From Bradyrhizobium sediminis (lineage in GTDB: Bacteria > Pseudomonadota > Alphaproteobacteria > Rhizobiales > Xanthobacteraceae), in NCBI RefSeq assembly GCF_018736105.1, contig NZ_CP076135.1, positions 3,222,001 through 3,286,000 on the forward strand: a stretch of DNA of 64,000 bases, written 5' to 3'. The first letter of the stretch is position 1, and every line of letters starts with the position of its first letter. This document shows positions 6,527 through 14,985 of the stretch, piece by piece. Position numbers and translations under genes: made by a program. A model generated the notes under the pieces. That model saw only the letters and a list, made by a program, of their open reading frames with translations. It ran no database searches and was not told the DNA's origin.

Positions 6527-8359
6527 ATGATGCGCATTCTCGGCATTTCCGCTTTCTATCACGACAGCGCGGCGGCGCTGATCGAGGACGGCCGCATCGT
6601 CGCTGCGGCCCAGGAGGAGCGTTTCACCCGCCGCAAGCACGACCCGTCGTTTCCGCACAACGCCATCGCCTATTGTCTGGAAGAAGCCGGCATCACCTCC
6701 GACGGCCTCGACCACGTCGTGTTCTACGACAAGCCGTTCCTCAAATTCGAGCGGCTGCTGGAGACCTATATCGCGCTGGCGCCGCGCGGGTTTCGCTCGT
6801 TCAAGATGTCGATCCCGCTGTGGCTGAAGGAAAAGCTGTTCCAGAAGAGCCTGCTGCGCGACGAACTGAAGCAGTTTTCACCTGATTTCGACACCGGCCG
6901 GCTGCTGTTCTGCGAACATCATCTGAGCCACGCGGCGTCGGCCTTCTTCCCCTCGCCGTTCGAGAGCGCGGCGGTGCTGACCATGGACGGCGTCGGCGAA
7001 TGGGCGACCACCTCGGCGGCGATGGGCAACGGCAGCCGCCTCGAAATCTTCCAGGAGATCCACTTTCCACATTCGCTCGGCCTGCTCTATTCGGCCGCCA
7101 CCTATTACACCGGCTTCAAGGTCAACTCCGGCGAATACAAGGTGATGGGGCTCGCGCCCTATGGCGAGCCGAAATACGCCCAGCTCATTCTCGACCATCT
7201 GATCGACCTCAAGCCGGACGGCTCGTTCCGGCTCGACATGTCGTATTTCGACTATTGCACCGGCTTCACCATGACCAACGACCGCTTCGCGAAGCTGTTC
7301 GGTCAGCCGGTGCGCAGCCCCGACCAGTTGCTGACGCCGTTCCACATGGATGTCGCGGCCTCGATCCAGGCGGTGCTGGACGAGGCGGTGCTGCGGCTGA
7401 CCCGCAGCCTCGCCAAACAGACCGGTTCGAAAAACCTGTGCCTTGCCGGCGGCGTGGCGCTGAACTGCGTCGCCAACGGCAAGGTGCTGCGCGACGGCCA
7501 TTTTGAAAATATCTGGATTCAGCCGGCGGCGGGCGACGCCGGCGGCGCGGTCGGCTCGGCGCTCGCGGCCCATCACATCTTCAAGGACCAGCCACGCAAG
7601 ACCAACGGCGCCGACGGCATGGCCGGCTCGTATCTCGGCCCCCACTACTCACAAGCCGAGATCGAGCGGCGGTTGACGGCCGCGGGCGCCAAATTCTCGG
7701 TGCTCGATGAGGCCGCAATGCTGGAAGCCACCGCGCAGGCGCTGGCCGCGCAACAGGCCGTCGGCTGGTTTCAGGGCCGGATGGAATTCGGGCCCCGCTC
7801 GCTCGGCGCGCGTTCGATCCTCGGCGATGCGCGCTCGCCCGCGATGCAGAAGACGCTCAATCTGAAAGTGAAGTACCGCGAGAGTTTTCGGCCCTTCGCC
7901 CCGGCCGTGCTGCGCGAGGACGTCTCGGACTGGTTCGATCTTAGATCCGACAGCCCCTACATGCTTGTCGTCGCCGACGTCAGACAGGAAAAACATCGCC
8001 GGATGACGCCGGAGGAACAGGCGCTGTTCGGCATCGACAAGCTCAACGTGTCGCGTTCGGAAATCCCGGCGGTGACGCATGTCGATTATTCCGCGCGGAT
8101 CCAGACCGTGCACCGCGACACCAATCCGCTGTTCCACCAGCTGCTAAGCGCCTTCAAGGCCAGGACCGGCTGCCCGATCCTGGTGAACACCTCCTTCAAC
8201 GTTCGCGGCGAGCCGATCGTGTGCACGCCCGAGGACGCCTTCCGCTGCTTCATGGGCAACGAACTCGATTTGCTCGTGGTCGGCAACTGCGTGCTGCAGA
8301 AGGAAGCGCAAGATCCGGCGCTGAAGATCGATTACAGCGTGGCGTTCGAGGCCGATTGA
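6527..8359 (+). CDS. Carbamoyltransferase (NodU/CmcH/SxtI family)
   Basis: A full-length 610-residue enzyme that transfers the carbamoyl group of carbamoyl phosphate to a hydroxyl acceptor by way of a carbamoyl-adenylate. The N-terminal Kae1-like domain begins ILGISAFYHDSAAAL and holds the metal-binding HHLSHAASAFFPSPF motif (His131, His132, His135), TMDGVGEWA and KVMGLAPYG. The C-terminal YrdC-like domain begins around GWFQGRMEFGPRSLGARS and ends with NTSFNVRGEPIVCTPEDA. The start is ATG at 6527; an in-frame ATG follows immediately at 6530. The acceptor is unknown: Nod-factor sugar, antibiotic and saxitoxin homologues all share this fold, and no nod genes are seen here. Confidence 0.92.
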   Translation: MMRILGISAFYHDSAAALIEDGRIVAAAQEERFTRRKHDPSFPHNAIAYCLEEAGITSDGLDHVVFYDKPFLKFERLLETYIALAPRGFRSFKMSIPLWLKEKLFQKSLLRDELKQFSPDFDTGRLLFCEHHLSHAASAFFPSPFESAAVLTMDGVGEWATTSAAMGNGSRLEIFQEIHFPHSLGLLYSAATYYTGFKVNSGEYKVMGLAPYGEPKYAQLILDHLIDLKPDGSFRLDMSYFDYCTGFTMTNDRFAKLFGQPVRSPDQLLTPFHMDVAASIQAVLDEAVLRLTRSLAKQTGSKNLCLAGGVALNCVANGKVLRDGHFENIWIQPAAGDAGGAVGSALAAHHIFKDQPRKTNGADGMAGSYLGPHYSQAEIERRLTAAGAKFSVLDEAAMLEATAQALAAQQAVGWFQGRMEFGPRSLGARSILGDARSPAMQKTLNLKVKYRESFRPFAPAVLREDVSDWFDLRSDSPYMLVVADVRQEKHRRMTPEEQALFGIDKLNVSRSEIPAVTHVDYSARIQTVHRDTNPLFHQLLSAFKARTGCPILVNTSFNVRGEPIVCTPEDAFRCFMGNELDLLVVGNCVLQKEAQDPALKIDYSVAFEAD

Positions 8360-8419
8360 TCGAATCCGGACGGCGGCATTCGCTTGCAGAATTTCTGCAA
8401 ATTGGCGTCGCATCGCTGC

Positions 8420-8433
8420 TTGACTTCGATCAA
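8420..8433 (+). promoter_or_regulatory. Candidate FixK/FNR box
   Basis: TTGACTTCGATCAA matches the TTGAT-N4-ATCAA consensus at nine of ten positions. Its centre is about 75 bases before the ATG of the glycine-rich gene, which allows a start of transcription about 41 bases downstream of the box centre and a leader near 30 bases. Strength of the call rests on spacing and match only. Confidence 0.5.
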
Positions 8434-8500
8434 ACCGCGCCAGCCTGGAACGAATACTGGTATTGGCGATTAAATCCGTTCTCGAGCCAGGAGAAAGATC

Positions 8501-9022
8501 ATGCTGCATAAAGCGATCATGGCGCTGCTGACCGTTGCGGCAGTAGCCCTCGTTTCTCCGACAGGGGCATCTGCGCAAAGTAAGGGCGGGGGCGGAGGTG
8601 GCATCGCCGGCGGCGGCGGAGGCGGTGGTGCTGTCGGCGGCGGTGGAGGTGGTTTCGCAGGCGGCGGAGGTCCCGGTGGAGGTGGTGGTTTCGTCGGCGG
8701 CAAAGTTGGCGGGGGCCCAGGGGGCGGCGGCGGCGGACCGCCCGGCGGAGGTGGTGGAGCTTTCATCGGCAGCAAAGTTGGCGGGTTCCCGGGGGGCGGC
8801 GGTGGCGGACCACCGCACCATTGGGGTGGCGGCAGACACCACCGCCATGGAGGCGGCGTGTTTTATGGCGGCTATCCCTTCGGCTACGGCGCCTATTATT
8901 ACGACGGCTATCCTTACGGCTACAGCAGTTATTACTACGACGAAGGCGGATGCTATGTGGTTCGTCGGAAGGTGAAGATCAAAAAACACTGGCGCATTCG
9001 ACGCATTGTGATCTGCAATTGA
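8501..9022 (+). CDS. Glycine-rich secreted protein
   Basis: A 173-residue protein. Residues 1-25 are a Sec-type signal peptide with likely cleavage after GASAQ. Residues 28-110 are almost entirely glycine runs broken by short units such as GGFVGGKVGG and GGAFIGSKVGG, the second being an internal duplication. A tyrosine-rich stretch follows (YPFGYGAYYYDGYPYGYSS), and then a basic tail KVKIKKHWRIRRIVICN with two cysteines nearby. Low complexity suggests a surface or cell-wall-associated structural protein, but no function can be assigned. The AGGAG ribosome site is strong, a FixK/FNR-like box lies upstream and a terminator follows. Confidence 0.8.
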   Translation: MLHKAIMALLTVAAVALVSPTGASAQSKGGGGGGIAGGGGGGGAVGGGGGGFAGGGGPGGGGGFVGGKVGGGPGGGGGGPPGGGGGAFIGSKVGGFPGGGGGGPPHHWGGGRHHRHGGGVFYGGYPFGYGAYYYDGYPYGYSSYYYDEGGCYVVRRKVKIKKHWRIRRIVICN

Positions 9023-9049
9023 TCCCTACGCCGCAAGCGAAGCAGCGAG

Positions 9050-9077
9050 AACCCGCCGGCCCATCCGGCGGGTTTTC
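9050..9077 (+). terminator. Rho-independent terminator
   Basis: AACCCGCCGG-CCCAT-CCGGCGGGTT followed by TTCTTC, a short GC-rich hairpin with a T-rich tail, 28 bases after the stop codon of the glycine-rich gene. Confidence 0.8.
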
Positions 9078-9122
9078 TTCAAGTGTTGCCGGTACGCCGT
9101 GACGCCAACGCGTTACAGGCCG

Positions 9123-9405
9123 TGCCTGTCCATTATTCGGCGCGCATCCAGACCGTGCACCGCGATACTAATCCGCGCTTTCACCAGCTGCTGAGCGCCT
9201 CCAAGGCCAAGACCACTGCCCGATCTTGGTCAACGCCTCCTTCAACGTCCGCGGCGAACCGATCGTCTGCTCGCCCGAAGACGCCCTCCGCTGCTTCATG
9301 AGCAACGCACTCGATTTGCTCGTGGTCGGCAACTGCGTGCTGAAGAAGGACGAGCGGGATACGGCGCTGAAGGTGGATTACAGTCTGGCGTTCGAGGCGG
9401 ATTGA
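9123..9405 (+). pseudogene. Decayed 3' fragment of a second carbamoyltransferase gene
   Basis: This stretch aligns with the last ~95 codons of the intact carbamoyltransferase at about 85% identity by eye. It encodes YSARIQTVHRDTNPRFHQLL in one frame, then after a single-base loss near 9211 continues in another frame as NASFNVRGEPIVCSPEDALR and ends SLAFEAD-stop exactly as the intact gene does. No 5' part is present: homology begins right after the terminator of the glycine-rich gene. It is therefore a truncated and frameshifted duplicate or a remnant left by recombination. Confidence 0.88.
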
Positions 9406-9489
9406 GGGGGGCTGCCCGCAAGATGCTGCAAATGAAGCGCCGATGCCGACGCCTTGGTTTGCCAGGCACTTGAGATGTAGGGGGTAAAA

Positions 9490-9567
9490 TGGTCGGAGCG
9501 AGAGGATTTGAACCTCCGACCCCTAGTCTCCCAGACTAGTGCGCTAACCGGGCTGCGCCACGCTCCG
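9490..9567 (-). tRNA. tRNA-Pro (anticodon GGG)
   Basis: Read on the minus strand, the acceptor stem CGGAGCG pairs with CGCTCCG. The anticodon arm is CTAGT-CTGGGAG-ACTAG with GGG as anticodon, the T arm contains GGTTCAAATCC, and the 3' CCA is encoded (TGG at 9490-9492). GGG reads CCC and CCU proline codons. Confidence 0.97.
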
Positions 9568-9668
9568 ATGCCGTTCCATTAGCTTCGATCAGGCCCGCGC
9601 GCAAGGCGGCTGAGGGCGCGATCACGCTCTCGGAGCGGCGCGAACGCCGGTTCCCCGGATACCGGCGG

Positions 9669-10229
9669 TCAGCCGTCCTTCATCGCCGAATCCAGCAGTT
9701 CCCGGCAGGCGATCAGGTCGGCCAGCACGTTCTGCAGGCGGGCGATGTCGAGCGGGCGCGGACCGGCGACGCCGGGGATGGGACCGGCGTCCAGCGCGGC
9801 GATGCCGTCCTCGTCGGTGTCGAGCAAACGGAAATCGATGCCGTCGGCGTTCTCGTAGTCGTCGTCATCGAGGTCGACGCCGGGCGTGGCCTGCTCGTCC
9901 CCTTCCGAGAGGCTGCGGCCGACCGCCTCCTCGATCGCGCCGAACGAGGCCGCGTTATTGGCGTCGGCCAGGCGCTGCACCGAGCCGATGCCGTGCTCCT
10001 TGAGGATCCGCTGCACGCCGCGGATGGTGTAGCCCTCGCCGTACAGCAGCCGGCGGATGCCGCGCAGCAGGTCGACGTCGTCGGGGCGATAATAGCGCCG
10101 GCCGCCGCTGCGCTTCATCGGCTTGATCTGGGTGAACCGCGTCTCCCAGAACCTCAGCACGTGCTGGGGAATGTCGAGGTCGTCGGCGACCTCGCTGATG
10201 GTTCGGAACGCATCCGGCGCCTTGTCCAA
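9669..10229 (-). CDS. MerR family transcriptional regulator
   Basis: A 186-residue protein with an N-terminal MerR winged helix ([20 protein letters not shown], then [20 protein letters not shown] and [20 protein letters not shown]). Position 75-130 is acidic and probably disordered ([15 protein letters not shown]). The C-terminus is a helix that could dimerise. The start is a TTG at 10229, eight bases after AAGGAG; the same frame stays open far upstream but has no coding character there. The gene follows ihfA in the same direction, an arrangement conserved in rhizobia. No effector-binding cysteines are present, so it is not a metal sensor of the CueR type. Confidence 0.85.
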   Translation of the reverse strand: MDKAPDAFRTISEVADDLDIPQHVLRFWETRFTQIKPMKRSGGRRYYRPDDVDLLRGIRRLLYGEGYTIRGVQRILKEHGIGSVQRLADANNAASFGAIEEAVGRSLSEGDEQATPGVDLDDDDYENADGIDFRLLDTDEDGIAALDAGPIPGVAGPRPLDIARLQNVLADLIACRELLDSAMKDG

Positions 10230-10264
10230 ATGCCCGCTCCTTGTTGGGTGGTCCGATAAAAGGA

Positions 10265-10597
10265 CTACTCGGCCTTGTTGCCGTCGCCGTTGCCGGTGTG
10301 CTGGCCGTTGATCCGCTGCTTCAGAATGGCCGACGGCTTGAACACCATCACGCGACGCGGAGAAATCGGCACCTCGGTGCCGGTCTTGGGATTGCGGCCG
10401 ATACGCTGGCCCTTCTTGCGCACCATGAACGAGCCGAACGATGACAGCTTTACCGTCTCGCCCTTCTCCAGGCAGTCGGTGATCTCTTTCAGGACCAGTT
10501 CGACAAAGGCCGACGACTCCGTGCGCGACAAGCCCACCTTCTGGTAGACGGCCTCGCACAGATCCACACGTGTGACTGTTTTTCCGGTTCCGGTCAT
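10265..10597 (-). CDS. ihfA: Integration host factor subunit alpha
   Basis: A 110-residue HU/IHF family DNA-bending protein, which works as a heterodimer with Ihf[20 protein letters not shown] is the N-terminal helical part, and the DNA-inserting arm includes [20 protein letters not shown] with the conserved proline at its tip. The ATG at 10597 is chosen over a GTG five codons earlier because the GGGGGCAGG ribosome site precedes it. The gene lies between fabH and the MerR gene. Confidence 0.95.
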   Translation of the reverse strand: MTGTGKTVTRVDLCEAVYQKVGLSRTESSAFVELVLKEITDCLEKGETVKLSSFGSFMVRKKGQRIGRNPKTGTEVPISPRRVMVFKPSAILKQRINGQHTGNGDGNKAE

Positions 10598-10726
10598 CGC
10601 CTGCCCCCGCACTCTCGGCGAACAATATGTTTGAAATTAAGAGGTTAACACGCAACGGTCAACAGCCCTCATCATGCAGAAGCATGAAAGAGAACAACAA
10701 TATGCGCGGATTTCTTAAGGCGGCGG

Positions 10727-11704
10727 TTACCAGCGCAGCAGCGCCGAGCCCCAGGTGAAGCCGCCGCCCATGGCCTCCAGCAGCACCAGATCGCCCTTCT
10801 TGACACGCCCGTCCTTGACCGCGACCGCCAGCGCCAGCGGGATCGACGCCGCCGAGGTGTTGCCGTGCAGATCGACCGTCAGCACCACTTTCTCCGGCGC
10901 AATATGCAGCTTGTGCGCCGAAGCGTCGATGATTCGCTTGTTGGCCTGGTGCGGCACGAACCAGTCGATATCGGCGGCCGTGGTGCCGGTGGCCTTGAAT
11001 GCATCGTAGATCACGTCGGTGATCATGCCGACCGCGTGCTTGAACACTTCGCGGCCCTCCATCCGGAGATAGCCCACCGTGCGGGTCGAGCCCGGACCGC
11101 CATCGACGTAGAGCTTCGACTTGTGCCGGCCGTCGGAACGCAGATGCGTGGTCAACAGGCCGCGGTCCAGGGATGTGCCCGGCTGTGGCTGCGCTTCCAG
11201 CACCACGGCGCCGGCGCCGTCGCCGAACAGCACGCAGGTGCCGCGGTCGCTCCAGTCGAGGATCCGCGAAAACGTCTCGGCGCCGATCACCAGCGCGCGC
11301 TTGTAGGTGCCGCAGCGCAGGAAATTGTCGGCGGTCGCCAGCGCGAAGATAAAACCCGAGCAGACCGCCTGCAAGTCGAACGCCGCGCCATGGTGGATGC
11401 CGAGCTCGTTCTGTACGGCGACCGCGGTGGCCGGAAAGGTATTGTCCGGCGTCGAGGTCGCCAGCACGATCAGATCGATCGACTGGGCGTCGATCCCGGC
11501 ATGGGCCAGCGCCGCGCGCGCGGCGTGGACCGCAAGGTGCGAGGTGAACTCGCCTTCGGCGGCGATGTGGCGTTGCCGGATGCCGGTGCGCTGCACGATC
11601 CACTCGTCCGAGGTATCGATCCGCGCAGCCAGTTCGGCATTGGTCAGGATCTGCTGCGGCAAGTAAGAACCGCAACCGAGCACGACCGAACGTAATGCAG
11701 TCAC
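10727..11704 (-). CDS. fabH: 3-oxoacyl-ACP synthase III
   Basis: A 325-residue condensing enzyme that starts fatty acid synthesis by joining acetyl-CoA to malonyl-ACP. The catalytic cysteine is C115 in [12 protein letters not shown]; the histidine lies in [13 protein letters not shown] and the asparagine in [14 protein letters not shown], completing the Cys-His-Asn triad. The start is GTG at 11704, overlapping the plsX stop as GTGA, so the two are translationally coupled. Upstream plsX and downstream ihfA form the classic alphaproteobacterial order. Confidence 0.97.
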   Translation of the reverse strand: MTALRSVVLGCGSYLPQQILTNAELAARIDTSDEWIVQRTGIRQRHIAAEGEFTSHLAVHAARAALAHAGIDAQSIDLIVLATSTPDNTFPATAVAVQNELGIHHGAAFDLQAVCSGFIFALATADNFLRCGTYKRALVIGAETFSRILDWSDRGTCVLFGDGAGAVVLEAQPQPGTSLDRGLLTTHLRSDGRHKSKLYVDGGPGSTRTVGYLRMEGREVFKHAVGMITDVIYDAFKATGTTAADIDWFVPHQANKRIIDASAHKLHIAPEKVVLTVDLHGNTSAASIPLALAVAVKDGRVKKGDLVLLEAMGGGFTWGSALLRW

Positions 11705-12762
11705 GAGACAGCCTCCTGCGCGGTCTGCGCCTGGGCCAGCGCGCTGCCGTCACGATTGAGCATTTGATTGATCTTGTTGAGGAGATCGTAGCGGACCATC
11801 TCATAGCCAACATCGACCGCATAGGCAAAGCCTTCGGCGTCGGTTCCGCCGTGGCTCTTGACGACGATGCCGTTCAATCCGAGCACCACGCTGCCATTGG
11901 CCTTGTTGGGGTCGAGCTTGTCGCGCAGCGCCTTGAAGGCGGCCCGGGCGAACAGATAGCCGATTTTGGAGCGCCACGTGCGCGCCATGGCGGCGCGCAG
12001 GAAATCAGTGATCTGCCGGGCGGTGCCTTCGGCGGCCTTCAGCGCGATATTGCCGCTGAAGCCCTCGGCGACGATGACGTCGGCCGCCCCCCGGCCGATG
12101 CCGTCGCCCTCCACGAAGCCGATATATTCGAGCTGGGGCAGGTTCATCCCGCGCAGCAATTCGGCGGCCTCGCGGATTTCCTCGCGGCCCTTGATTTCCT
12201 CGACCCCGATATTGAGCAGGCCGACGGTCGGCCGTTCGAGGTCGAACAGCACGCTCGCCATGGCGCTGCCCATCACCGCCAGCGCCACCAGATGATGCGC
12301 ATCGCCGCCGATGGTGGCGCCGAGGTCGAGCACCACCGAATCGCCGCGCGCGGTCGGCCAGATCGCCGCCAGCGCCGGCCGGTCGATGCCGGGCAGCATG
12401 CGCAGACAGAACCGGGCCATCGCCGCCAGCGCGCCGGTGTTGCCGGCGGAGATCGCGACGTCGGCCTCGCCCTTCTTGACGGCGTCGATCGCCAGCCACA
12501 TCGACGAGACCTTGCGGCCGCGGCGCAGGGCCACGCTCGGCTTGTCATGCATGCTGACGGCGACGTCGGTGTGGATGACGCGCGAAACCGCCTTCATCGC
12601 CGGATGCTTTGCGAGCTCCGGTTCGATCAGCGCGCGATCGCCGAACAGCAGGAATTCGGTGTCGGGGTGTCGGGTCAGCGAAATCGCGGCGCCGGGAATG
12701 ACAACCGATGCGCCGACATCGCCACCCATGGCGTCAAGCGCGATTCGAACCTTTTTCGGCAT
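11701..12762 (-). CDS. plsX: Phosphate acyltransferase PlsX
   Basis: A 353-residue enzyme that makes acyl-phosphate from acyl-ACP for phospholipid synthesis. Family marks are [13 protein letters not shown] at the start, [16 protein letters not shown], and [15 protein letters not shown]. The start at 12762 ([15 protein letters not shown]) fits the family; the frame extends twelve codons upstream to 12798. It overlaps fabH by four bases. The region upstream, 12763-13084, has an AT-richer patch that probably holds the promoter. Confidence 0.96.
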   Translation of the reverse strand: MPKKVRIALDAMGGDVGASVVIPGAAISLTRHPDTEFLLFGDRALIEPELAKHPAMKAVSRVIHTDVAVSMHDKPSVALRRGRKVSSMWLAIDAVKKGEADVAISAGNTGALAAMARFCLRMLPGIDRPALAAIWPTARGDSVVLDLGATIGGDAHHLVALAVMGSAMASVLFDLERPTVGLLNIGVEEIKGREEIREAAELLRGMNLPQLEYIGFVEGDGIGRGAADVIVAEGFSGNIALKAAEGTARQITDFLRAAMARTWRSKIGYLFARAAFKALRDKLDPNKANGSVVLGLNGIVVKSHGGTDAEGFAYAVDVGYEMVRYDLLNKINQMLNRDGSALAQAQTAQEAVS

Positions 12763-13084
12763 GAACGTCCCGGAAACCTGATCTTGTGCCGCGGCCACTT
12801 AGCGCTCGGCCGCAGACTGGAAATCGCCACGAATGGCGGCGATCGGCGAAGCGCTACGCGCGCCCCGGCCGGGCCGGGACAATACCGTGTCCCCTGCCTG
12901 ACACAACCTCTTGACCGCCGCCTTTTGATTTACGAACCCAATTCGAATAGAATCGACCAAAATCGACAATTCCATACAATTCAACACCTTACGTACGATT
13001 CCTGCATCGGTGCGGTATCCATTTCCACCGGAATGCGAGCTTGAGACCGATTCGGCCGCGCTTTGGCGTCCGTCTGGCCCTGCC
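12763..13084. other. Non-coding gap upstream of plsX
   Basis: A 322-base gap between plsX and the DUF177 gene. It contains no convincing reading frame or repeat. Bases about 12920-13000 are much richer in A and T than the surroundings and are the likely promoter region of the plsX-fabH-ihfA run; no clear -35/-10 pair could be fixed. Confidence 0.4.
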
Positions 13085-13675
13085 TCAGCGTTTTCCCGGC
13101 TTCTTCGCACCGGGCGGTTTCTTGTCGATCTTGAGCGCCTTCAGCGCGGCAAACGGATGATCCTCGGGATCGTCGGGCACGTCAGGCGGCTCGAACACCG
13201 CGTCCGGCTTGCGCGGATAGGGATCGACCGCGAGGAACAGCGCGTCGGTGGCGAGCCGGCCGAGATCGATCACGCCGTTCTCGATCGGCTCCGGCGGGTC
13301 CGGGATTTCCTCGCCGCTCTCGGCGGCGTCATCGACCAGATCGGACAATTGCGGGACCTGCTCCGGCGGCGCAAAGATCAGATCGATCGCTTCGTCGATG
13401 TCGTTCTCGATCGGATCGAGCGTCACCACACAGGTCTGCCCGACCCGCGCCCGGACGCGCCCGGTGACCTGAAAACGGCCGCCGCTCTTCGGGGCCACAT
13501 CGAGCGAAGCACTTGCGGAGAGAACTTCGCGCAAGCCACCCATCTCGGCAATGGCCTCGCGGACGGCCTTGTCGGCTTCGATGTCGCGATGCAATCCGGT
13601 CTCCGGGATCTGCGCCACGGCGACGGGAACGCGCCAGGGATCGGCTCTGTCTGTCATGTCGGTCATTCTGCTCAT
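13085..13675 (-). CDS. DUF177 (YceD) domain protein
   Basis: A 196-residue protein of the DUF177 family, whose bacterial and plastid members are linked to 23S rRNA accumulation; the plsX neighbourhood is its usual location. Visible marks are a conserved QTCVVTLDPIENDIDEAID segment in the middle, an acidic stretch, and a C-terminal VPDDPEDHPFAALKALK followed by a lysine-rich tail. The usual cysteine pair seen in some homologues is reduced to one. It begins three bases after the preceding chaperone gene stops, so the two share a transcript. Confidence 0.85.
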   Translation of the reverse strand: MSRMTDMTDRADPWRVPVAVAQIPETGLHRDIEADKAVREAIAEMGGLREVLSASASLDVAPKSGGRFQVTGRVRARVGQTCVVTLDPIENDIDEAIDLIFAPPEQVPQLSDLVDDAAESGEEIPDPPEPIENGVIDLGRLATDALFLAVDPYPRKPDAVFEPPDVPDDPEDHPFAALKALKIDKKPPGAKKPGKR

Positions 13676-13678
13676 GGC

Positions 13679-14224
13679 TTAAGCGCCCGCGGGAGCTGGC
13701 GAAGGGAACTTCCACGATCCGCCCAGCACGGCCGCCTCGTCCAGCCGTTCGAGCGCGGCGGTGGCCGCCTCGGCATAGACCGCGAGCTGCCGGGCCTCGT
13801 CGATATGTTCGCCGTTCAGGATATTCTTGCACAGCGCCTGCGCCAGCGGCTCCCGGCCGGCGGTCAAAGCGAGGTCGTAGGCCGCCGACCGGCCGTAAAA
13901 CGCCTCCCCGAAGGCCTGCATCCGCTTCGGGACGGTGAGGTCGCCGACCCCCATTTCGCGCAAATTGGCGTCCATATCGTCGCAGAAGCGATCGAACAGC
14001 GCCTGCGACAGGTCCGCCCCACCCTGCATCGACCGCATCCGCCGCAATACCATCCACAAATGCAGCAGCAGGAGATCGAAACGGCCATTAACCGTGTCCG
14101 GGACGGCCAAGTCCCGATAAAACAAGGGTTCTCGCGCTTGCGTCACGATCATGCCATAGATGACCTCAATGGTGCCGCGCGAGGGCATCCGGGGTTTCCT
14201 GAAGTGATTGAACGGCCAAAGCAT
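13679..14224 (-). CDS. Ubiquinol-cytochrome c chaperone family protein
   Basis: A 181-residue protein of the CBP3/UQCC1-like family, which helps assemble cytochrome b of the respiratory bc1 complex. It starts MLWPFNHFRKPR and contains IYGMIVTQAREPLFYRD, GRFDLLLLHLWMVLRRM, and DRFCDDMDANLREMGVGDL with the family's aspartate and glycine pattern. The ATG at 14224 is the natural start; the frame upstream is not coding-like. It is divergent from bamE, and the 122 bases between them should hold both promoters. Confidence 0.88.
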   Translation of the reverse strand: MLWPFNHFRKPRMPSRGTIEVIYGMIVTQAREPLFYRDLAVPDTVNGRFDLLLLHLWMVLRRMRSMQGGADLSQALFDRFCDDMDANLREMGVGDLTVPKRMQAFGEAFYGRSAAYDLALTAGREPLAQALCKNILNGEHIDEARQLAVYAEAATAALERLDEAAVLGGSWKFPSPAPAGA

Positions 14225-14346
14225 TGTGGGTTCCGCGGGCGAGCCCCCAAGGTTTCCGTAGTGGGAGCCCGCGCTTGTTGCAATCCAGCGTGCTGCCCGG
14301 TACGTCAACGCCTCGCGCGATGCAAGGGGACGGGACCAGTTCCGGA

Positions 14347-14835
14347 ATGACCGAATTGAGCCAGACAGCCTCCTCCCGCGTGACCTCACCGCGCGGCCTC
14401 GCAGCGCGCTGGAGCCGCCTGCGCGCCATTGCAGCCATCGGCGTGGTGTGCGCCGTGCTCGGCGCCTGCACCGGCGAGCAGTTCCAGAAGGGCTATATCC
14501 TGCCGCCGGGCGCGCTCGAGCAGATTCCGATCGGCGCCAGCCAGGACCAGGTGCTGATCGTGATGGGCACGCCCTCCACGGTCGCAACCCTGAATGGCGA
14601 GGTGTTCTACTACATTTCGCAGCGTTCCGAACGCAAGGTCGCGTTCATGAACCAGCAGGTCATCGACCAGCGCGTGATTGCGGTCTATTTCGACAAGAAT
14701 CGCCAGGTGCGGCGGCTTGCCAATTACGGGCTGCAGGACGGCAAGATCTTCGACTTCGTCAGCCGCACCACGCCCACTTCAGGCCAGGAACTCAGCTACC
14801 TGACGCCGCTGTTCAAGCTGCTCAGCTTCAACTAG
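14347..14835 (+). CDS. bamE: Outer membrane assembly lipoprotein BamE
   Basis: A 162-residue lipoprotein of the SmpA/OmlA family, part of the BAM complex that inserts beta-barrel proteins in the outer membrane. The lipobox is VLGAC with the lipidated cysteine near residue 39. After it come GYILPPGALEQIPIGASQDQ, LIVMGTPSTVATLNGEVFYY and a C-terminal DGKIFDFVSRTTPTSG. The ATG at 14347 is chosen because the upstream frame has no coding character. Divergent from the chaperone gene, a conserved rhizobial arrangement. Confidence 0.93.
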   Translation: MTELSQTASSRVTSPRGLAARWSRLRAIAAIGVVCAVLGACTGEQFQKGYILPPGALEQIPIGASQDQVLIVMGTPSTVATLNGEVFYYISQRSERKVAFMNQQVIDQRVIAVYFDKNRQVRRLANYGLQDGKIFDFVSRTTPTSGQELSYLTPLFKLLSFN

Positions 14836-14985
14836 CGCGCCTCGAGCAACAAGGGCTGAGCCGTGCGGCCCTGACCAATCGGGATGCATGGCTTCGGGCC
14901 CAGCTGCGCCCAGCCGTCGCTTGTCGACCCAACGGCCATTCCCTACAGGTTCCCTGCAAACAACAATCCAAGCAGGGAGCGACAT

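Noticed and set aside
8585..8830. CRISPR-like repeat array
   Set aside because: The repeats are short GGC/GGT glycine codon runs inside a signal-peptide protein; no regular spacers exist. No CRISPR array or cas gene was found anywhere.
6391..9489. Mobile element carrying the carbamoyltransferase cassette
   Set aside because: No transposase, integrase, terminal repeats or target duplication were seen; a tRNA lies near but no attachment-site repeat was found.
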